From positions 565,488-629,487 of the forward strand of contig LT598456.1 in NCBI GenBank assembly GCA_900074725.1: DNA of 64,000 nt. The letters are read 5' to 3'. The position numbers were made by a program, and so were the translations under genes. Below, one piece after another: positions 19,662 through 29,882 of the stretch; positions within the stretch are counted from its first letter, which is position 1, and every line of letters begins with the position of its first letter. The notes beneath the pieces are model-generated. The model had not been told where the DNA came from, made no database searches, and worked only from the letters and a program-made list of their open reading frames with translations. The stretch comes from Lachancea dasiensis (lineage: Eukaryota > Ascomycota > Saccharomycetes > Saccharomycetales > Saccharomycetaceae).

Positions 19662-21251
19662 ATGACGGAACTTAAGCGCAATGGTTCTGCCGCTGAATTT
19701 GGCATGTCCAAAGCCAACTACGATATATCTGTTGGCAATATAGAAGAATCAGAGGTATCTGCCGATCTTCAAGCTATTGCGTCGGCAACATCAGCGCATG
19801 CAGTCGGAGCAGATTTATTTCAGGAAGTCTTACAAAGTGAGTTGGCAACAGACGAGAAGTCGTACGGTCCGATTAGACGCAAAATTGACCGCTGGTTGCT
19901 TCCTGTTCTTTGTGTAACATATATGTTACAGTTTCTGGACAAGCTTTCGCTCAACTATGCATCCGCTTACTCCTTAAAGGAAGATTTGAACTTGGTTGGC
20001 AATGACTACGGTAATATCGCTGCTATCTTTAATGCGGGTTATCTCGTCGGTACCATCCCTGGGAACTGGCTCATTCAGCGTGTTCCTGTGGCAAAGTTCA
20101 CGGGTTGTGCGTTGATCGTTTGGGCTTGCCTATTAGTCGCTCATATCGGAGCGAAGAGCTACGGTGGTATGATGGCCCTTCGGTTTCTTCTCGGGATTAT
20201 GGAAGCGGCTATTTCCCCATCCAACATGATGATGTGCTCTATGTTTTACAATAGACAAGAACAGCCTTTCCGTATGTGTACTTTTCTTTCTATGAATGGT
20301 GTTGCTACCATGGTAGGCGCCCTACTTTCGTATGGCTTGGGTCACGCTACAAGTTCAACTCTAAAGCCTTGGAAGTTGATTTTTCTGGTGATTGGGCTCA
20401 TGAATTTTGTTTGGGCTTTCATATTTCTGTACCTAGCGCCTGATCATCCAGGAAATGCTAGGTTCCTGAGCCACGAAGAAAAATTAAGAGTTGTTGAGAG
20501 AGTCTCGAGAAATCAGATGGGTATCAAAGACACTGAATTCAAGTTTCCACAAGCCAAAGAAGCGCTCCTTGATCTCAACTCTTGGATTTTGGCCCTTTGT
20601 GGACTTGCTTGTGGTGTAATCAATGGCGGAACCTCTAATTTTATTTCGTCACTGATCAAGGGCTTTGGCTTTTCCGGTTTGAATGCCACCTTGCTTCAAC
20701 TACCGACCGGTGGTATCGAGTTTGTTGTGGTGTTTTGCACAGGAATGGCTGCCATCTTTACAAAGAAAAATGTTCGTGCCATTTTACTGTTTCTGACTTG
20801 CATCCCAACGCTAGCTGGCCTAATTGGGATTCATGTTATACCTCTCAATCATAAATGGGCACTTGTTGGTTGCTGCTGGCTACTTTACATTGTCGGTGGG
20901 CCCGTTATTATGTGTTGGATATTAATAAATGTCACGGTGGCGGGCTCATCTAAAGTCTCAACAGTTAAAATGTTGTGGTTCATTCTATATACCGCTGGTA
21001 ATATTGTGGGCTCTAAGATATTTTATCCAAATGAAGCACCCAAGTACGTTTCAGGTATGAAAGGTCTGATCGCGTCGTATGGGGGAATGATGTTCCTCAC
21101 GATCATTTACTACTTGTTGATGCTATTCCGTAACAAGTCTAGAGATAAAAAATATGGGCCATTAACTGCTGAGGACGAGAAGAAAGGTATCATCAACGGT
21201 TTCAGAGATTATACGGATTTTGAAAACAAATACTTTAGATACTCGTACTGA
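19662..21251 (+). CDS. THI73/DAL5-family carboxylate permease, copy 2
   Basis: A 529-residue, 12-segment major facilitator of the same anion:cation symporter family as the gene at 13.9 kb. It has LQFLDKLSLNYASAYSLK in the first membrane segment, AIFNAGYLVGTIPGNWL in the second, and the central loop FLSHEEKLRVVERVSRNQ. Its C-terminus YTDFENKYFRYSY parallels Thi73. The cytoplasmic N-terminus is about 80 residues. The two permeases differ throughout, so they are old paralogues rather than a recent duplication. It converges on aldolase copy 2. Several GATAA/TTATC words lie upstream. Substrate is unknown; carboxylates or N-carbamoyl amino acids fit the family and neighbours. Confidence 0.9.
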   Translation: MTELKRNGSAAEFGMSKANYDISVGNIEESEVSADLQAIASATSAHAVGADLFQEVLQSELATDEKSYGPIRRKIDRWLLPVLCVTYMLQFLDKLSLNYASAYSLKEDLNLVGNDYGNIAAIFNAGYLVGTIPGNWLIQRVPVAKFTGCALIVWACLLVAHIGAKSYGGMMALRFLLGIMEAAISPSNMMMCSMFYNRQEQPFRMCTFLSMNGVATMVGALLSYGLGHATSSTLKPWKLIFLVIGLMNFVWAFIFLYLAPDHPGNARFLSHEEKLRVVERVSRNQMGIKDTEFKFPQAKEALLDLNSWILALCGLACGVINGGTSNFISSLIKGFGFSGLNATLLQLPTGGIEFVVVFCTGMAAIFTKKNVRAILLFLTCIPTLAGLIGIHVIPLNHKWALVGCCWLLYIVGGPVIMCWILINVTVAGSSKVSTVKMLWFILYTAGNIVGSKIFYPNEAPKYVSGMKGLIASYGGMMFLTIIYYLLMLFRNKSRDKKYGPLTAEDEKKGIINGFRDYTDFENKYFRYSY

Positions 21252-22032
21252 TGTATAAACTTGTGCGGCTAATTTTATATGTGCTAATATTCAGTAATTC
21301 ACAATTGATTTTGCATTCTGGGTTTAGTTAAGCGTGCTGAGAGCTCTGGGGTACAATTTGCAAGGAATTTAGTCGAACATAAAAGGGTGACACCATACTC
21401 GTACTTTATCATTACGTACCTAAAAGTCACATTAACTGGATCAAGAAGCTCTTTCCCGCGTCAGGATGAAGGCTTTGAGGGTATTTTGATGTCAGTGCAG
21501 AAACCACATGGTTGAAACCTTAGTATTTTGAAATGACTATGGCAAGATCGGCGAGCTTAAATTTTAATATTGAGTAACTATTTGGTATAATTAAGGTACA
21601 GATAGATAGCCGCATTATAAGGTTCTTGAAAAAAACAGAAACACGTTTACAATGCAATAGTCCAATGTATTCTTTTAGAAGGAAAGTCAGGCAAAAAGTC
21701 CCCTCTTGAAAGCAGTGCACAGCATATTTCGAAAGAGACCAGTGACAATACGATACCCTCAACATGATGTTTATAACAATCAAACAAACGTCAGATTTAG
21801 AGGACTAGTTGCATCGTAAAATCGTAGATCAGAAACAGCCTTAATACGGAACAGTCTAGCACTCGACTTTATATTGATTCCTGGTGATGAATATTTCTAC
21901 GTCACTTACCATATTAGTCTTGGTTATACTTGTGTAATAACTCGCTGGTAGTCTTTGAGAAGACTAATGCCAAAGTCTCAATTGTACAGATGTCAATTAA
22001 ATAAAAGTTGAGGTAATTATGGGTTCTCGAAT
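21252..22032. other. Convergent spacer without recognised gene
   Basis: A 781-base AT-rich region between two 3' ends. An 87-codon frame on the minus strand (21520-21783) has no family resemblance and reads like random AT-rich translation. I see no RNA gene. Confidence 0.4.
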
Positions 22033-22944
22033 CTATCTTAAAAATTCACCATCGGTCAACTTAACTTCCAAGTTGTAATCTACTTGAAAACTGCTGTATA
22101 ATCCTTCGGGATCTGAAGTGTTGAAATAGGTGTAATATGCAGCGTCGTCGCTTATCAGTTTCCTCTCTAGACCCGCACGAGAAGCCATCTCCACCTGAAG
22201 CTGAACTTCACAAGTTTTCTCAAGCAGCGTAAATAGGTACCCTGCCTCGTCCACTGTTTCGCCGACTGTTAACAAGCCGTGGTTTTGTAATATGATAGCC
22301 TTTTTAAATCCTAATGCCGCGGCTAACCGTTTCCCTTCTTCAGACTCAAAGACAACTCCACCAAAATCATTGTAAATAGCGTGTTGCTTGTAGAATATGC
22401 ACGCATCTTGATTGATCATGTCTAGCTCTTTCCCAAAAGCAGACCATGCTTTACCATACGTGGAGTGGGTATGACAGGCAGCGTGAACGTCGGGACGAGC
22501 TTTGTGAAGTTCTGCGTGGATTTTGAATCCAGCAGCATTAATGGCTGCTTGATTACCGTCACTGAGAATTTTGCCTTCAGAGTCGATGTGAACCATGTCA
22601 GACGCACAGATCTGGCTGAAATGAAGCCCCAAAGGATTGATCCAAAAAGTATGCGGATCAACTGGGTCTCTCACAGAAATGTGGCCGGCCTGGCCCTCTC
22701 CATAGCCCTTTCTACCAAAAACACGGAATGTACCTGCCATATGTTGCAAAATGTGCTTACGCTCCTCAAGTTTGCTAGCAAATTTGGGCCTTTTGTTCTT
22801 GAACTCTGCTCCCCCGAATGTCAAGTTGTGGATCCCTTGCTTACCAATGCCATAGCCTCTATCAGACACAGGCTGTAATTGTTCGATCTGATAATTATCT
22901 TCACTGGGAACTGATTCAGATAGAACCTTGGTGGTAGTAGCCAT
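22033..22944 (-). CDS. Class II aldolase/adducin-family protein, copy 2
   Basis: The 303-residue protein has an N-terminal extension of about 55 residues and a class II aldolase/adducin domain (about 60-280). The metal ligands expected in this family are H158 and H160 (CHTHS) and H222 (LQNHG), with an E145/H147 region in the KIHAELHKARPDV block. The open frame runs 16 codons further upstream to a TTG; the first ATG is 22944 and lies about 85 bases after a TATATAAG box on the minus strand. It aligns without gaps with copy 3 (about four of five residues identical by eye) and is divergent from the beta-alanine synthase gene, sharing a promoter with it. The substrate is unknown. Confidence 0.9.
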   Translation of the reverse strand: MATTTKVLSESVPSEDNYQIEQLQPVSDRGYGIGKQGIHNLTFGGAEFKNKRPKFASKLEERKHILQHMAGTFRVFGRKGYGEGQAGHISVRDPVDPHTFWINPLGLHFSQICASDMVHIDSEGKILSDGNQAAINAAGFKIHAELHKARPDVHAACHTHSTYGKAWSAFGKELDMINQDACIFYKQHAIYNDFGGVVFESEEGKRLAAALGFKKAIILQNHGLLTVGETVDEAGYLFTLLEKTCEVQLQVEMASRAGLERKLISDDAAYYTYFNTSDPEGLYSSFQVDYNLEVKLTDGEFLR

Positions 22945-23555
22945 TTTTTTAACTCTAATGTAAAAATCCTCGATGGGGTGGTCCCTGAGCAATTGAGTCT
23001 GTGGGCTTTCACCTTTTCAATTGTAACCTTATATATCGAAGCCTTCAAGACCCTCGCGACTAACTGCTGTTATCGGGATCGATAAATATCATTAAATATC
23101 ACTTATCGTTATCTCGGTATCGGTCAAAAAAATCCGATCTCACTTCGGCCGCTTGATTTATATCCCGAACGTTGAGCCACGAGCACCTCCGCGGTCACCG
23201 TTCTCGCGTTGGGTCTACCTGCTAGTAACTTCAACTACTTGCTGGCAAGCCATGGGCCTAAAAAAGTGCTTTCTTGAAGCATCAAGATCGGACCAGATCA
23301 AAGCTCGCCGACAGACCCCTTTAGCCCAGCTAGAGTGGATGTTGAGTAAGGCTAGCCATGGCGATGTGGTAAGAGGAGCCGCATCATAGGCAACTTCTTT
23401 TCCATTCAATTTATACCGTGGCTTCCTTAAATACGAGTTTTGATTGCTTCGACAAGGGCAGCTTAGGAAGTCGAGTATATAAGTAGCTTTTGTCTATGAA
23501 ATCGTGCTCATTATGTCGCCCAAGTCCCAAGTTTGACCTATCCAATCCATTTCGC
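22945..23555. promoter_or_regulatory. Bidirectional promoter of aldolase copy 2 and the PYD3-like gene
   Basis: About 600 bases shared by two divergent genes. GATAA/TTATC words lie at 23070-23074, 23081-23085, 23103-23107 and 23109-23113, four within 44 bases. TATA boxes face both ways, near 23029-23036 (leftward) and at 23476-23483 (rightward). The arrangement supports co-regulation by GATA factors, although that is inferred. Confidence 0.65.
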
Positions 23556-24935
23556 ATGCAATCTGTATCCAAAACTTCCAGTCAATATATTGCCAGAGGC
23601 GCGCGCCTGTTACATCAAGCGAGTTTCGCAGCGATGAAAGACTCGCCATTGGAATCCTTGAAGATACAAGCTGGTCGCCTTAACCAAACTATTTTAGACA
23701 GCTGCTCACAATTTGGGTCTGCAATTCGCTGGGGCCAACAACCCCACGAGTTTGGAATGAAGCGGTTGGCCGGTACCAAAGAAGATGGTGCAGTAAGAGA
23801 CTGGTTTGTGCAAGAATGCAAAACGCTAGGCTGCTCTATCAAGGTAGACCAGATTGGAAACATCTTTGCTACATTCCCAGGGAGGTTAGGCGGTAAACCC
23901 ACTGCCATGGGTTCACACCTCGATACCCAACCAGAGGCCGGGAAATACGATGGGATATTGGGTGTCCTTGCCGGTTTGGAGGTTCTGAGAACTTTCAAGG
24001 ACAATAACTACGTTCCTAACTACGATATGTGTGTGATTGTTTGGTTCAACGAGGAAGGTGCCCGTTACGCCCATTCTTGCATGGGTTCCACCGTCTGGGC
24101 GCGCAACATGGAGCTGCAAGAAGCATATGGTATGACCTCTATCAACGAAGAAAAGCCTGAAAGTGTTTACGATGCACTCAAGAATATTGGCTACCTGGGG
24201 GACGTTCCTGCCTCTTACAAAGAGCAGGAACTTGATGCTCACTTCGAATTACATATTGAACAAGGTCCGGTGTTGGAGGACGAAAACAAGAAAATTGGGA
24301 TTGTTACAGGCGTACAGGCGTACCACTGGGAGAAAATAACGGTTCATGGCGTCAGTTCTCATGCGGGAACTACACCTTGGAGATTGCGCAAAGACGCTCT
24401 GCTAATTGCGTCGCAGATGATCAACACGGCCGCTGAAGTTGCGAAGCGTCACGGTGGACTGTTCACATGTGGGGTTATCGATGTAAAGCCATACTCGATT
24501 AATATAGTGCCTTCGGAAGCCGTTTTTACCATAGATTTTAGGCATCCTCTCGATGATAAAATGGCGGAAATGATAAAGGAGACCAAGCTTGAATTCCAAA
24601 AGCTGATGAAAACCAGCCATGCTACTTACGAAGATGAGGTTCTGTTAACCTCAAAAGCTGTTAAATTTCAAGATGTCTGCGTTGAGTGCGTTACCGAATC
24701 CGCACTGGCCCAATTTGATAAAAACGACGTCAGAGAAATCTATTCGGGAGCAGGCCACGATTCGTGCCAGACCTCCAGTCGTGTACCAACCTCTATGATA
24801 TTTATCCCATCCAAAGATGGTTTGTCCCACAATTACTACGAATATTCGTCCCCTGAAGAAATTGAAAATGGCTTTAAAGTTTTATTGCAGGCAGTCATCA
24901 ACTATGACAAATACAGGGCTGTAAGAGGCCACTAG
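23556..24935 (+). CDS. PYD3: Beta-alanine synthase-type N-carbamoyl amidohydrolase (PYD3 family)
   Basis: The protein is a zinc-dependent M20/hydantoinase-carbamoylase family amidohydrolase very similar to Lachancea kluyveri Pyd3, which hydrolyses N-carbamoyl-beta-alanine to beta-alanine, CO2 and ammonia in reductive pyrimidine breakdown. With the start at 23556 (459 residues), Zn ligands H121, D132, E167, H233 and H401, catalytic E166 and substrate-binding R329 all fall where the L. kluyveri enzyme has them. ATGs also occur at 23496 and 23634. The first lies only about 15 bases after a TATAT AAG box, so I prefer the second. Residues 1-29 are basic with no acidic residue before D29 (ARGARLLHQ), resembling a mitochondrial leader. 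The L. kluyveri enzyme has a different N-terminus, so this may be a paralogue rather than the orthologue. Confidence 0.88.
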   Translation: MQSVSKTSSQYIARGARLLHQASFAAMKDSPLESLKIQAGRLNQTILDSCSQFGSAIRWGQQPHEFGMKRLAGTKEDGAVRDWFVQECKTLGCSIKVDQIGNIFATFPGRLGGKPTAMGSHLDTQPEAGKYDGILGVLAGLEVLRTFKDNNYVPNYDMCVIVWFNEEGARYAHSCMGSTVWARNMELQEAYGMTSINEEKPESVYDALKNIGYLGDVPASYKEQELDAHFELHIEQGPVLEDENKKIGIVTGVQAYHWEKITVHGVSSHAGTTPWRLRKDALLIASQMINTAAEVAKRHGGLFTCGVIDVKPYSINIVPSEAVFTIDFRHPLDDKMAEMIKETKLEFQKLMKTSHATYEDEVLLTSKAVKFQDVCVECVTESALAQFDKNDVREIYSGAGHDSCQTSSRVPTSMIFIPSKDGLSHNYYEYSSPEEIENGFKVLLQAVINYDKYRAVRGH

Positions 24936-25390
24936 AAGCATGTGGACTCTTTTTAATAAGCTTATAAGTAAAATAGTAATTAAATTCATGAAGAACATCT
25001 GTTGATGAAATTACCAAGCCAGACATGAATTTAAATTTGTGAATGGTACTCCTATTGAAATTTGCCTGTTTGCTGGCTATGACGGCCTTCCACCTCCGAG
25101 TTTCGTTACTCTCTTTGGATGGCACCGGCTCGTTCAAAATACACCGATCAGTAGGGGAACATGTGCCTTCAAAAATAAACTGGTGATTGATCGCAAGTGC
25201 CAGTGAGAGCGAGCTTTGGACGACACTGGTCGTTTAAAATTTTATTTCGAGCCGCGTGTCAGATTTTGACGAATTGGCAACTGTAGCTAACGATGCGTCA
25301 ATGGATATAAATACCAGCCTTCGTCACCTAAATGTGGGCACAGTACTCACATATGGCTCGATTACTGAAAGCAACCGCTGATCCAACACA
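24936..25390. promoter_or_regulatory. Promoter of the aminotransferase gene
   Basis: A 455-base spacer. A TATAAATA box at 25306-25313 lies 78 bases before the ATG. Unlike its neighbours, this region shows no GATAA/TTATC group. Confidence 0.5.
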
Positions 25391-26749
25391 ATGAAGATGC
25401 TCCAACGGCTAGCCAGGTCAAATTTTAGACAAACTGTGAGAACTTACTGCGGGACCACCAGCTTATCAAGTAAGGATACAATTAAATACGAGCACGAATA
25501 CTCAGCTCAAAATTATCATCCGCTGCCAGCAGTATTTGAAAAGGCTAAAGGTGCGCATGTGTGGGATCCCGAGGGTAATAAATATTTGGATTTTTTGTCT
25601 GCTTATTCTGCTGTTAACCAAGGCCACTGCCACCCTCGGATAATATCGGCACTGGTGGATCAGGCCTCAAAGCTGACGCTGTCATCGAGAGCGTTTTCCA
25701 ATCCCGTATTCTCGGCGTACGCCAAATATGTGACAGAATATTTCCAATACGAATCTGTTCTACCCATGAATACAGGTGTAGAGGCGGTCGAGACTGCATT
25801 GAAACTTGCAAGAAGGTGGGGTTACATGGTAAAGAAAATTCCTAAAAACGAAGCGATTGTATTGGGTGCCCAGGGAAATTTCCATGGCAGATCTTTAGGT
25901 GCGATATCACTGTCTGCTGACGAGGATTGCCGTCAGATGTTTGGACCATTTGTACCAAATATCAGTGCCGAAATTCCGGGCGACTCTGGACACAAACTTT
26001 TGAGATACGGAGTTGTCGAAGACGTGCAACTGGCATTTAAGAAAGCAGGAAAACGTATTGCTGCGATTATTTTAGAGCCTATCCAAGGTGAAGCTGGCAT
26101 TGTGGTCCCACCTCCAGATTATCTAACAAAAGTTCAAGAACTTTGCCGCAAGCATAATGTGCTGCTAATTTGCGATGAGATTCAGACGGGCATTGCTCGA
26201 ACAGGAAAATTGTTATGTTATGAGCACTCGCCCAATGTTAAGCCAGATATTGTGCTGTTAGGGAAGGCTATATCAGGCGGGGTACTACCTGTGTCGTGTG
26301 TACTATCATCCAAAAGTATAATGGAGTGCCTCACGCCAGGGTCGCATGGATCCACTTACGGAGGTAATCCCCTGGCTTGCCGAGTAGCTATGGCGGCGTT
26401 GGACGTTGTTCAGAGTGAGAATTTGGTCCAGAAAGCAAAGGAGGACGGTGAATTTCTACAGTCCGAGCTGAAGAGACTACAGCGTACCTCTGGCGGGATC
26501 ATATCCGAAGTTCGTGGCAAAGGAATGCTGACCGCTATTGTTATTGATCCGTTAAGAGCTAACGGAAGGACGGCCTGGCAATTGTGTTTGCTAATGAAAG
26601 AGCACGGTGTGCTCGCAAAACCCACACACGACCATATAATCAGGTTGGCCCCACCCCTTGTCATCTCTAAGCATGATATCCTCAAAGGAGTCGAAGCCAT
26701 TAGATTATCTTTGAAAGAATTGCCTAGCTATGAGGCTGGTACTGATTAA
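25391..26749 (+). CDS. Ornithine aminotransferase-like class III aminotransferase with mitochondrial-type leader
   Basis: A 452-residue PLP enzyme strongly similar to S. cerevisiae Car2 (ornithine to glutamate semialdehyde) across its length: [20 protein letters not shown] (about 51-70), [19 protein letters not shown] (127-145), the PLP-ring contact D262 in CDEIQTG, and the Schiff-base K292 in GKAISGG. Relative to cytosolic Car2 it has about 18 extra N-terminal residues that are Arg/Gln/Ser-rich with no acidic residue before D29, consistent with mitochondrial import. A true CAR2 may exist elsewhere in the genome; this copy could accept ornithine or another omega-amino acid. Its position directly downstream of the PYD3-like gene suggests a shared catabolic role. 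Confidence 0.88.
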   Translation: MKMLQRLARSNFRQTVRTYCGTTSLSSKDTIKYEHEYSAQNYHPLPAVFEKAKGAHVWDPEGNKYLDFLSAYSAVNQGHCHPRIISALVDQASKLTLSSRAFSNPVFSAYAKYVTEYFQYESVLPMNTGVEAVETALKLARRWGYMVKKIPKNEAIVLGAQGNFHGRSLGAISLSADEDCRQMFGPFVPNISAEIPGDSGHKLLRYGVVEDVQLAFKKAGKRIAAIILEPIQGEAGIVVPPPDYLTKVQELCRKHNVLLICDEIQTGIARTGKLLCYEHSPNVKPDIVLLGKAISGGVLPVSCVLSSKSIMECLTPGSHGSTYGGNPLACRVAMAALDVVQSENLVQKAKEDGEFLQSELKRLQRTSGGIISEVRGKGMLTAIVIDPLRANGRTAWQLCLLMKEHGVLAKPTHDHIIRLAPPLVISKHDILKGVEAIRLSLKELPSYEAGTD

Positions 26750-27792
26750 ATATTTTGCTGAGGATATTCAATGTGCCTAAAGTATAAGAAATGCAAAGCT
26801 CGTGTACCAGTCTGTGTCGGCTGGTTGACACCAAACATTCTGAAAGATACTTTATATATGGGGATACTTTATATATGGGGAGTGCGTGAGATCGGCTTAT
26901 GAGCTCAGTGGTCTTGTATCGCCTAGTCGTTCATGTATGGAGCACTTCGGAAAAACGTTGTGCACTCGATTTTGGAGCAGCGTCAGGCAGGTTGAATATC
27001 ACACGTAAGCTTTGTCAAATACCTAAACAGCCTTTGATGTGATATTTGCCAAACTTATATAGAAATGCAACTCTGGCTGTTACCTGACGCCAGATTTGCT
27101 GGCTAACTCACTCGATTAGCACCCAACTCATAAAAAGTTTACCAAATTATGGCGATTTTTTAGCTTCAATGATTTGTCAAAGCGCAACCGCCCTCGTATA
27201 GAGCCAGATTTGTCGACGGAGGTATTTTGATATAGCGTAGCCAGTCAAAACAGTTCGACAGTGTGGCCCAGGCTTCCGCCGGCGGTGACAGACAATATAT
27301 CTTGTTATTCCTCTATATCATATAATGATATCCTGTCATCATTATTGGCGTCATTTTATTTCTGGCAATTCCTCTTCTACAGGAGATCAAATCCCAAACG
27401 AATGAAATCAAAACCACGAAGAAGAAGTTCGAAACGCCTAATAGATATGTTTTCGAAAGCAAAGGCTCCACTCGTCAAACAGCCAGGCAAAGAACTATGT
27501 TTTCAGGGATTCTCTTGATAGAATGAGTCTCTCATTCTAGATCCCTTACACAGAGCATGGGGCACATGCGAGGTGAAAGTATACCGAAATATGGGGTTGG
27601 ATATACTAGAACCGTAGGATCCTAACTAGCTCTTGATCCGAAATGTCTCTTGATCTGAGGTGGCTCTTGATCCGAGGTGGCTCTTGATCCGACTATCTCA
27701 ACTTGATCTCACAACCGACGAGAGTTCCCCCCATACAGTTTTATAAGGTGGTGAAATTGGTATGTGGCCATAGGACTCGACTCCTAGCGAGC
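26750..27792. promoter_or_regulatory. Upstream region of the Zn2Cys6 regulator
   Basis: A 1.0-kb spacer. A 17-base unit is duplicated in tandem at 26846-26862 and 26863-26879. Four tandem 17-base repeats (separate entry) lie at 27630-27696. A short open frame of 85 codons at 27261-27518 has no family resemblance and a basic, low-complexity end; I do not call it a gene. Confidence 0.45.
27630..27696. repeat. Four tandem 17-bp repeats with CGG half-sites
   Basis: Units start at 27630, 27647, 27664 and 27681, each reading ctcttgatcYgaNNtNN or close to it. On the minus strand each unit carries CGGATCAAGAG (CAGATCAAGAG in the second). CGG triplets are the half-site of Zn2Cys6 proteins, and here they recur every 17 bases about 100 bases upstream of such a gene. 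Confidence 0.8.
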
Positions 27793-29643
27793 ATGTCAAC
27801 TGGCGGTCAAGATGCGTCTTTGTTGAAAGTCGGAAAAGCTAAACGACGCACTAGAGCAGCATGTCCACGCTGTAATCTTCATAAAATCAAATGTCTCGGA
27901 GACACACCGCCGTGCAGGTCTTGTGTTCTCTCTGGGAACGAAAATACCTGCTACTTTCCCTCCCGACCACGCAAGATCACAATGCTGGATACCGACGTCC
28001 AGCGATTAGAACAACGCATTGCTCATTTGACTGCTGAATGCTCTCGGCTAAGAAGTATAGCTGCCTTGTCAACCCCGGGTATAAAACAGAATTTAAAAAG
28101 TGCTTTGGGATCGGGCCAAGCACCTGACGAATCAGAGCTTTTCACCTCACCTGAACAGATAACCGTCGAATCTAGTGTTGCGCAGAACTCATCATGTCAA
28201 GTTTTTGCCACTGCGTTACAAGGTTGCTTGCACGATTTAGAGACTTCACAGCACCATGGGGGCTCCTTGAAAATTCCAAAGAAGACAGCGCTCCCCGTAA
28301 CCAACGAACAGGGCAAAAAGCATTTGCATCTGGATGACAAGGCATTAAAAGGCACAGTTGTGACTGCAATTCAAAATCTGCCCGAACGAGAGCACGCTAT
28401 TAGTCTGGTGCGGTCGGTATATCGGTATTTCGCAAGAGAGTTTGGGCTCTTCTCACTAAAGGAACTCGAATTTCGTTTAGAGGATACTTATGCCAATCCT
28501 AGCTCACAAACCTCTGGCTGGCTGGCCTATCTAATGATTGTTTTAGCTGTTGGAGAACAATATGGAAATCAGGTCGGAGAGAAATATACAGTTCCCGGTA
28601 TGGATTTTTTTTTAAATGCGCTAAAGTACTTCCACCAACCCAGTGAGGAACCCAATTTGGACTCCGTGAGGACGCTGATCTTGATCGCTTTTTATTCTCA
28701 GGGGCTCAATCGCATGAACTCGGTCTATGCTTATACGGGCCTTGCCCTTTCCACTGCTGTTGCTCAAGGAATACATCGACAGTCCAACAATACCAATTTG
28801 CCGCTGGAAGAGCAAGAGGCCAGGAAAAGAATATGGTGGACAGCTTTTCTCATGGATAGTTTGTGGGCATCACGGCTTGGTTTGCTGCCCCATTTCAATA
28901 GTCGTGACGTTGACCTAGAACTACCAAGCGCAGATTTCCGTCCGCATATAGAGTTTGAGCCAAAATATTTGATTGCCAATACAAAGCTTGCTCTTTTAAT
29001 TGGACCAATAATGAAAGAGGTTTACAATTCCAGCTCTAACGATTTGACTTACAACATTTTGCGTAATCTGAAAAGGCTTGAGGAGTTCTTTGACGGCCTT
29101 GATCCCGAGCTGGGACGACAGCCTGACATTGTCAAGGAAAATAGATCGATAGTCAATTTACATTTGCGCTACAACCAATTGAAGATAATCACGACTCGCC
29201 CTCTTTATATAGCCGTTTTGAAAAACTGGGAAAATTTAGAGACCAATTCGATCAAAGGGGCCATCTCGGAGTGCCTTAAGGCGGCAGTAGCAAACGTCAA
29301 TATCATGTCGGTTTTATTTAACTCAGGATGGTTTTCTAATTTCGGGTTTTTGGAGGCCCAGTGCTGTTTTTCAACAATACTGGTCCTACTTATGGCCAAA
29401 GCTGAAGGAAAACCGTATCCTGAATTGTCAACAGCGGTATCTTTGAACCAATATATGTGTGAAGCTGGAAACATAACGGCGGTAGACAATTACTGTCGAC
29501 TACGGGCTTTTGGTGATATTGTACCAGGGCTTGATATTGGCACAGGGCCTCCAGAAGCGATTCAATCCTTAGATAATGTCATCGATCAGCGTGGAGGAGT
29601 TCAATCAGCTGAGTCGGCCTGCTGGCAACTAGATGTTAGCTAA
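27793..29643 (+). CDS. Zn2Cys6 fungal transcription factor
   Basis: The 616-residue protein has a binuclear zinc cluster with C24, C27, C34, C41, C44 and C53 (C-x2-C-x6-C-x6-C-x2-C-x8-C), a basic linker, a short coiled coil at about 66-90 (DTDVQRLEQRIAHL) and the fungal-specific transcription factor homology domain from about 210 to 480, with the ARKRIWWTAFLMD motif near 345. I cannot name a specific orthologue. The open frame extends 30 codons upstream from a TTG; the first ATG is 27793. It lies in the middle of the catabolic genes and converges on aldolase copy 3, so it is the obvious candidate pathway regulator. Tandem CGG repeats just upstream suggest that it may control itself. Confidence 0.9.
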   Translation: MSTGGQDASLLKVGKAKRRTRAACPRCNLHKIKCLGDTPPCRSCVLSGNENTCYFPSRPRKITMLDTDVQRLEQRIAHLTAECSRLRSIAALSTPGIKQNLKSALGSGQAPDESELFTSPEQITVESSVAQNSSCQVFATALQGCLHDLETSQHHGGSLKIPKKTALPVTNEQGKKHLHLDDKALKGTVVTAIQNLPEREHAISLVRSVYRYFAREFGLFSLKELEFRLEDTYANPSSQTSGWLAYLMIVLAVGEQYGNQVGEKYTVPGMDFFLNALKYFHQPSEEPNLDSVRTLILIAFYSQGLNRMNSVYAYTGLALSTAVAQGIHRQSNNTNLPLEEQEARKRIWWTAFLMDSLWASRLGLLPHFNSRDVDLELPSADFRPHIEFEPKYLIANTKLALLIGPIMKEVYNSSSNDLTYNILRNLKRLEEFFDGLDPELGRQPDIVKENRSIVNLHLRYNQLKIITTRPLYIAVLKNWENLETNSIKGAISECLKAAVANVNIMSVLFNSGWFSNFGFLEAQCCFSTILVLLMAKAEGKPYPELSTAVSLNQYMCEAGNITAVDNYCRLRAFGDIVPGLDIGTGPPEAIQSLDNVIDQRGGVQSAESACWQLDVS

Positions 29644-29882
29644 AGCTTTTCATTAGTATGCCCATACGGTGCCTTACAGTGTGTAATGGCTGCTCTCCAA
29701 CAATGCACTGTGACATGTTTTTACTCATGATATTAGACGTTACATGCTAAATTACACAACGGCAGAAACTGAACCCAGATCTATTCTTTTCTTCAGAATT
29801 CGCCACCTCTTATTTTATATTATCCAACAGTTGAAAGCGGATCCACATCTAGCCATTTTTTTGAAACTCGTCGCCTCTTTTT

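Noticed and set aside
21520-21783. 87-codon minus-strand open frame
   Set aside because: AT-rich, no resemblance to known proteins, and lies between two 3' ends.
27261-27518. 85-codon open frame upstream of the Zn2Cys6 gene
   Set aside because: No recognisable family and low-complexity basic tail; likely chance within the promoter.
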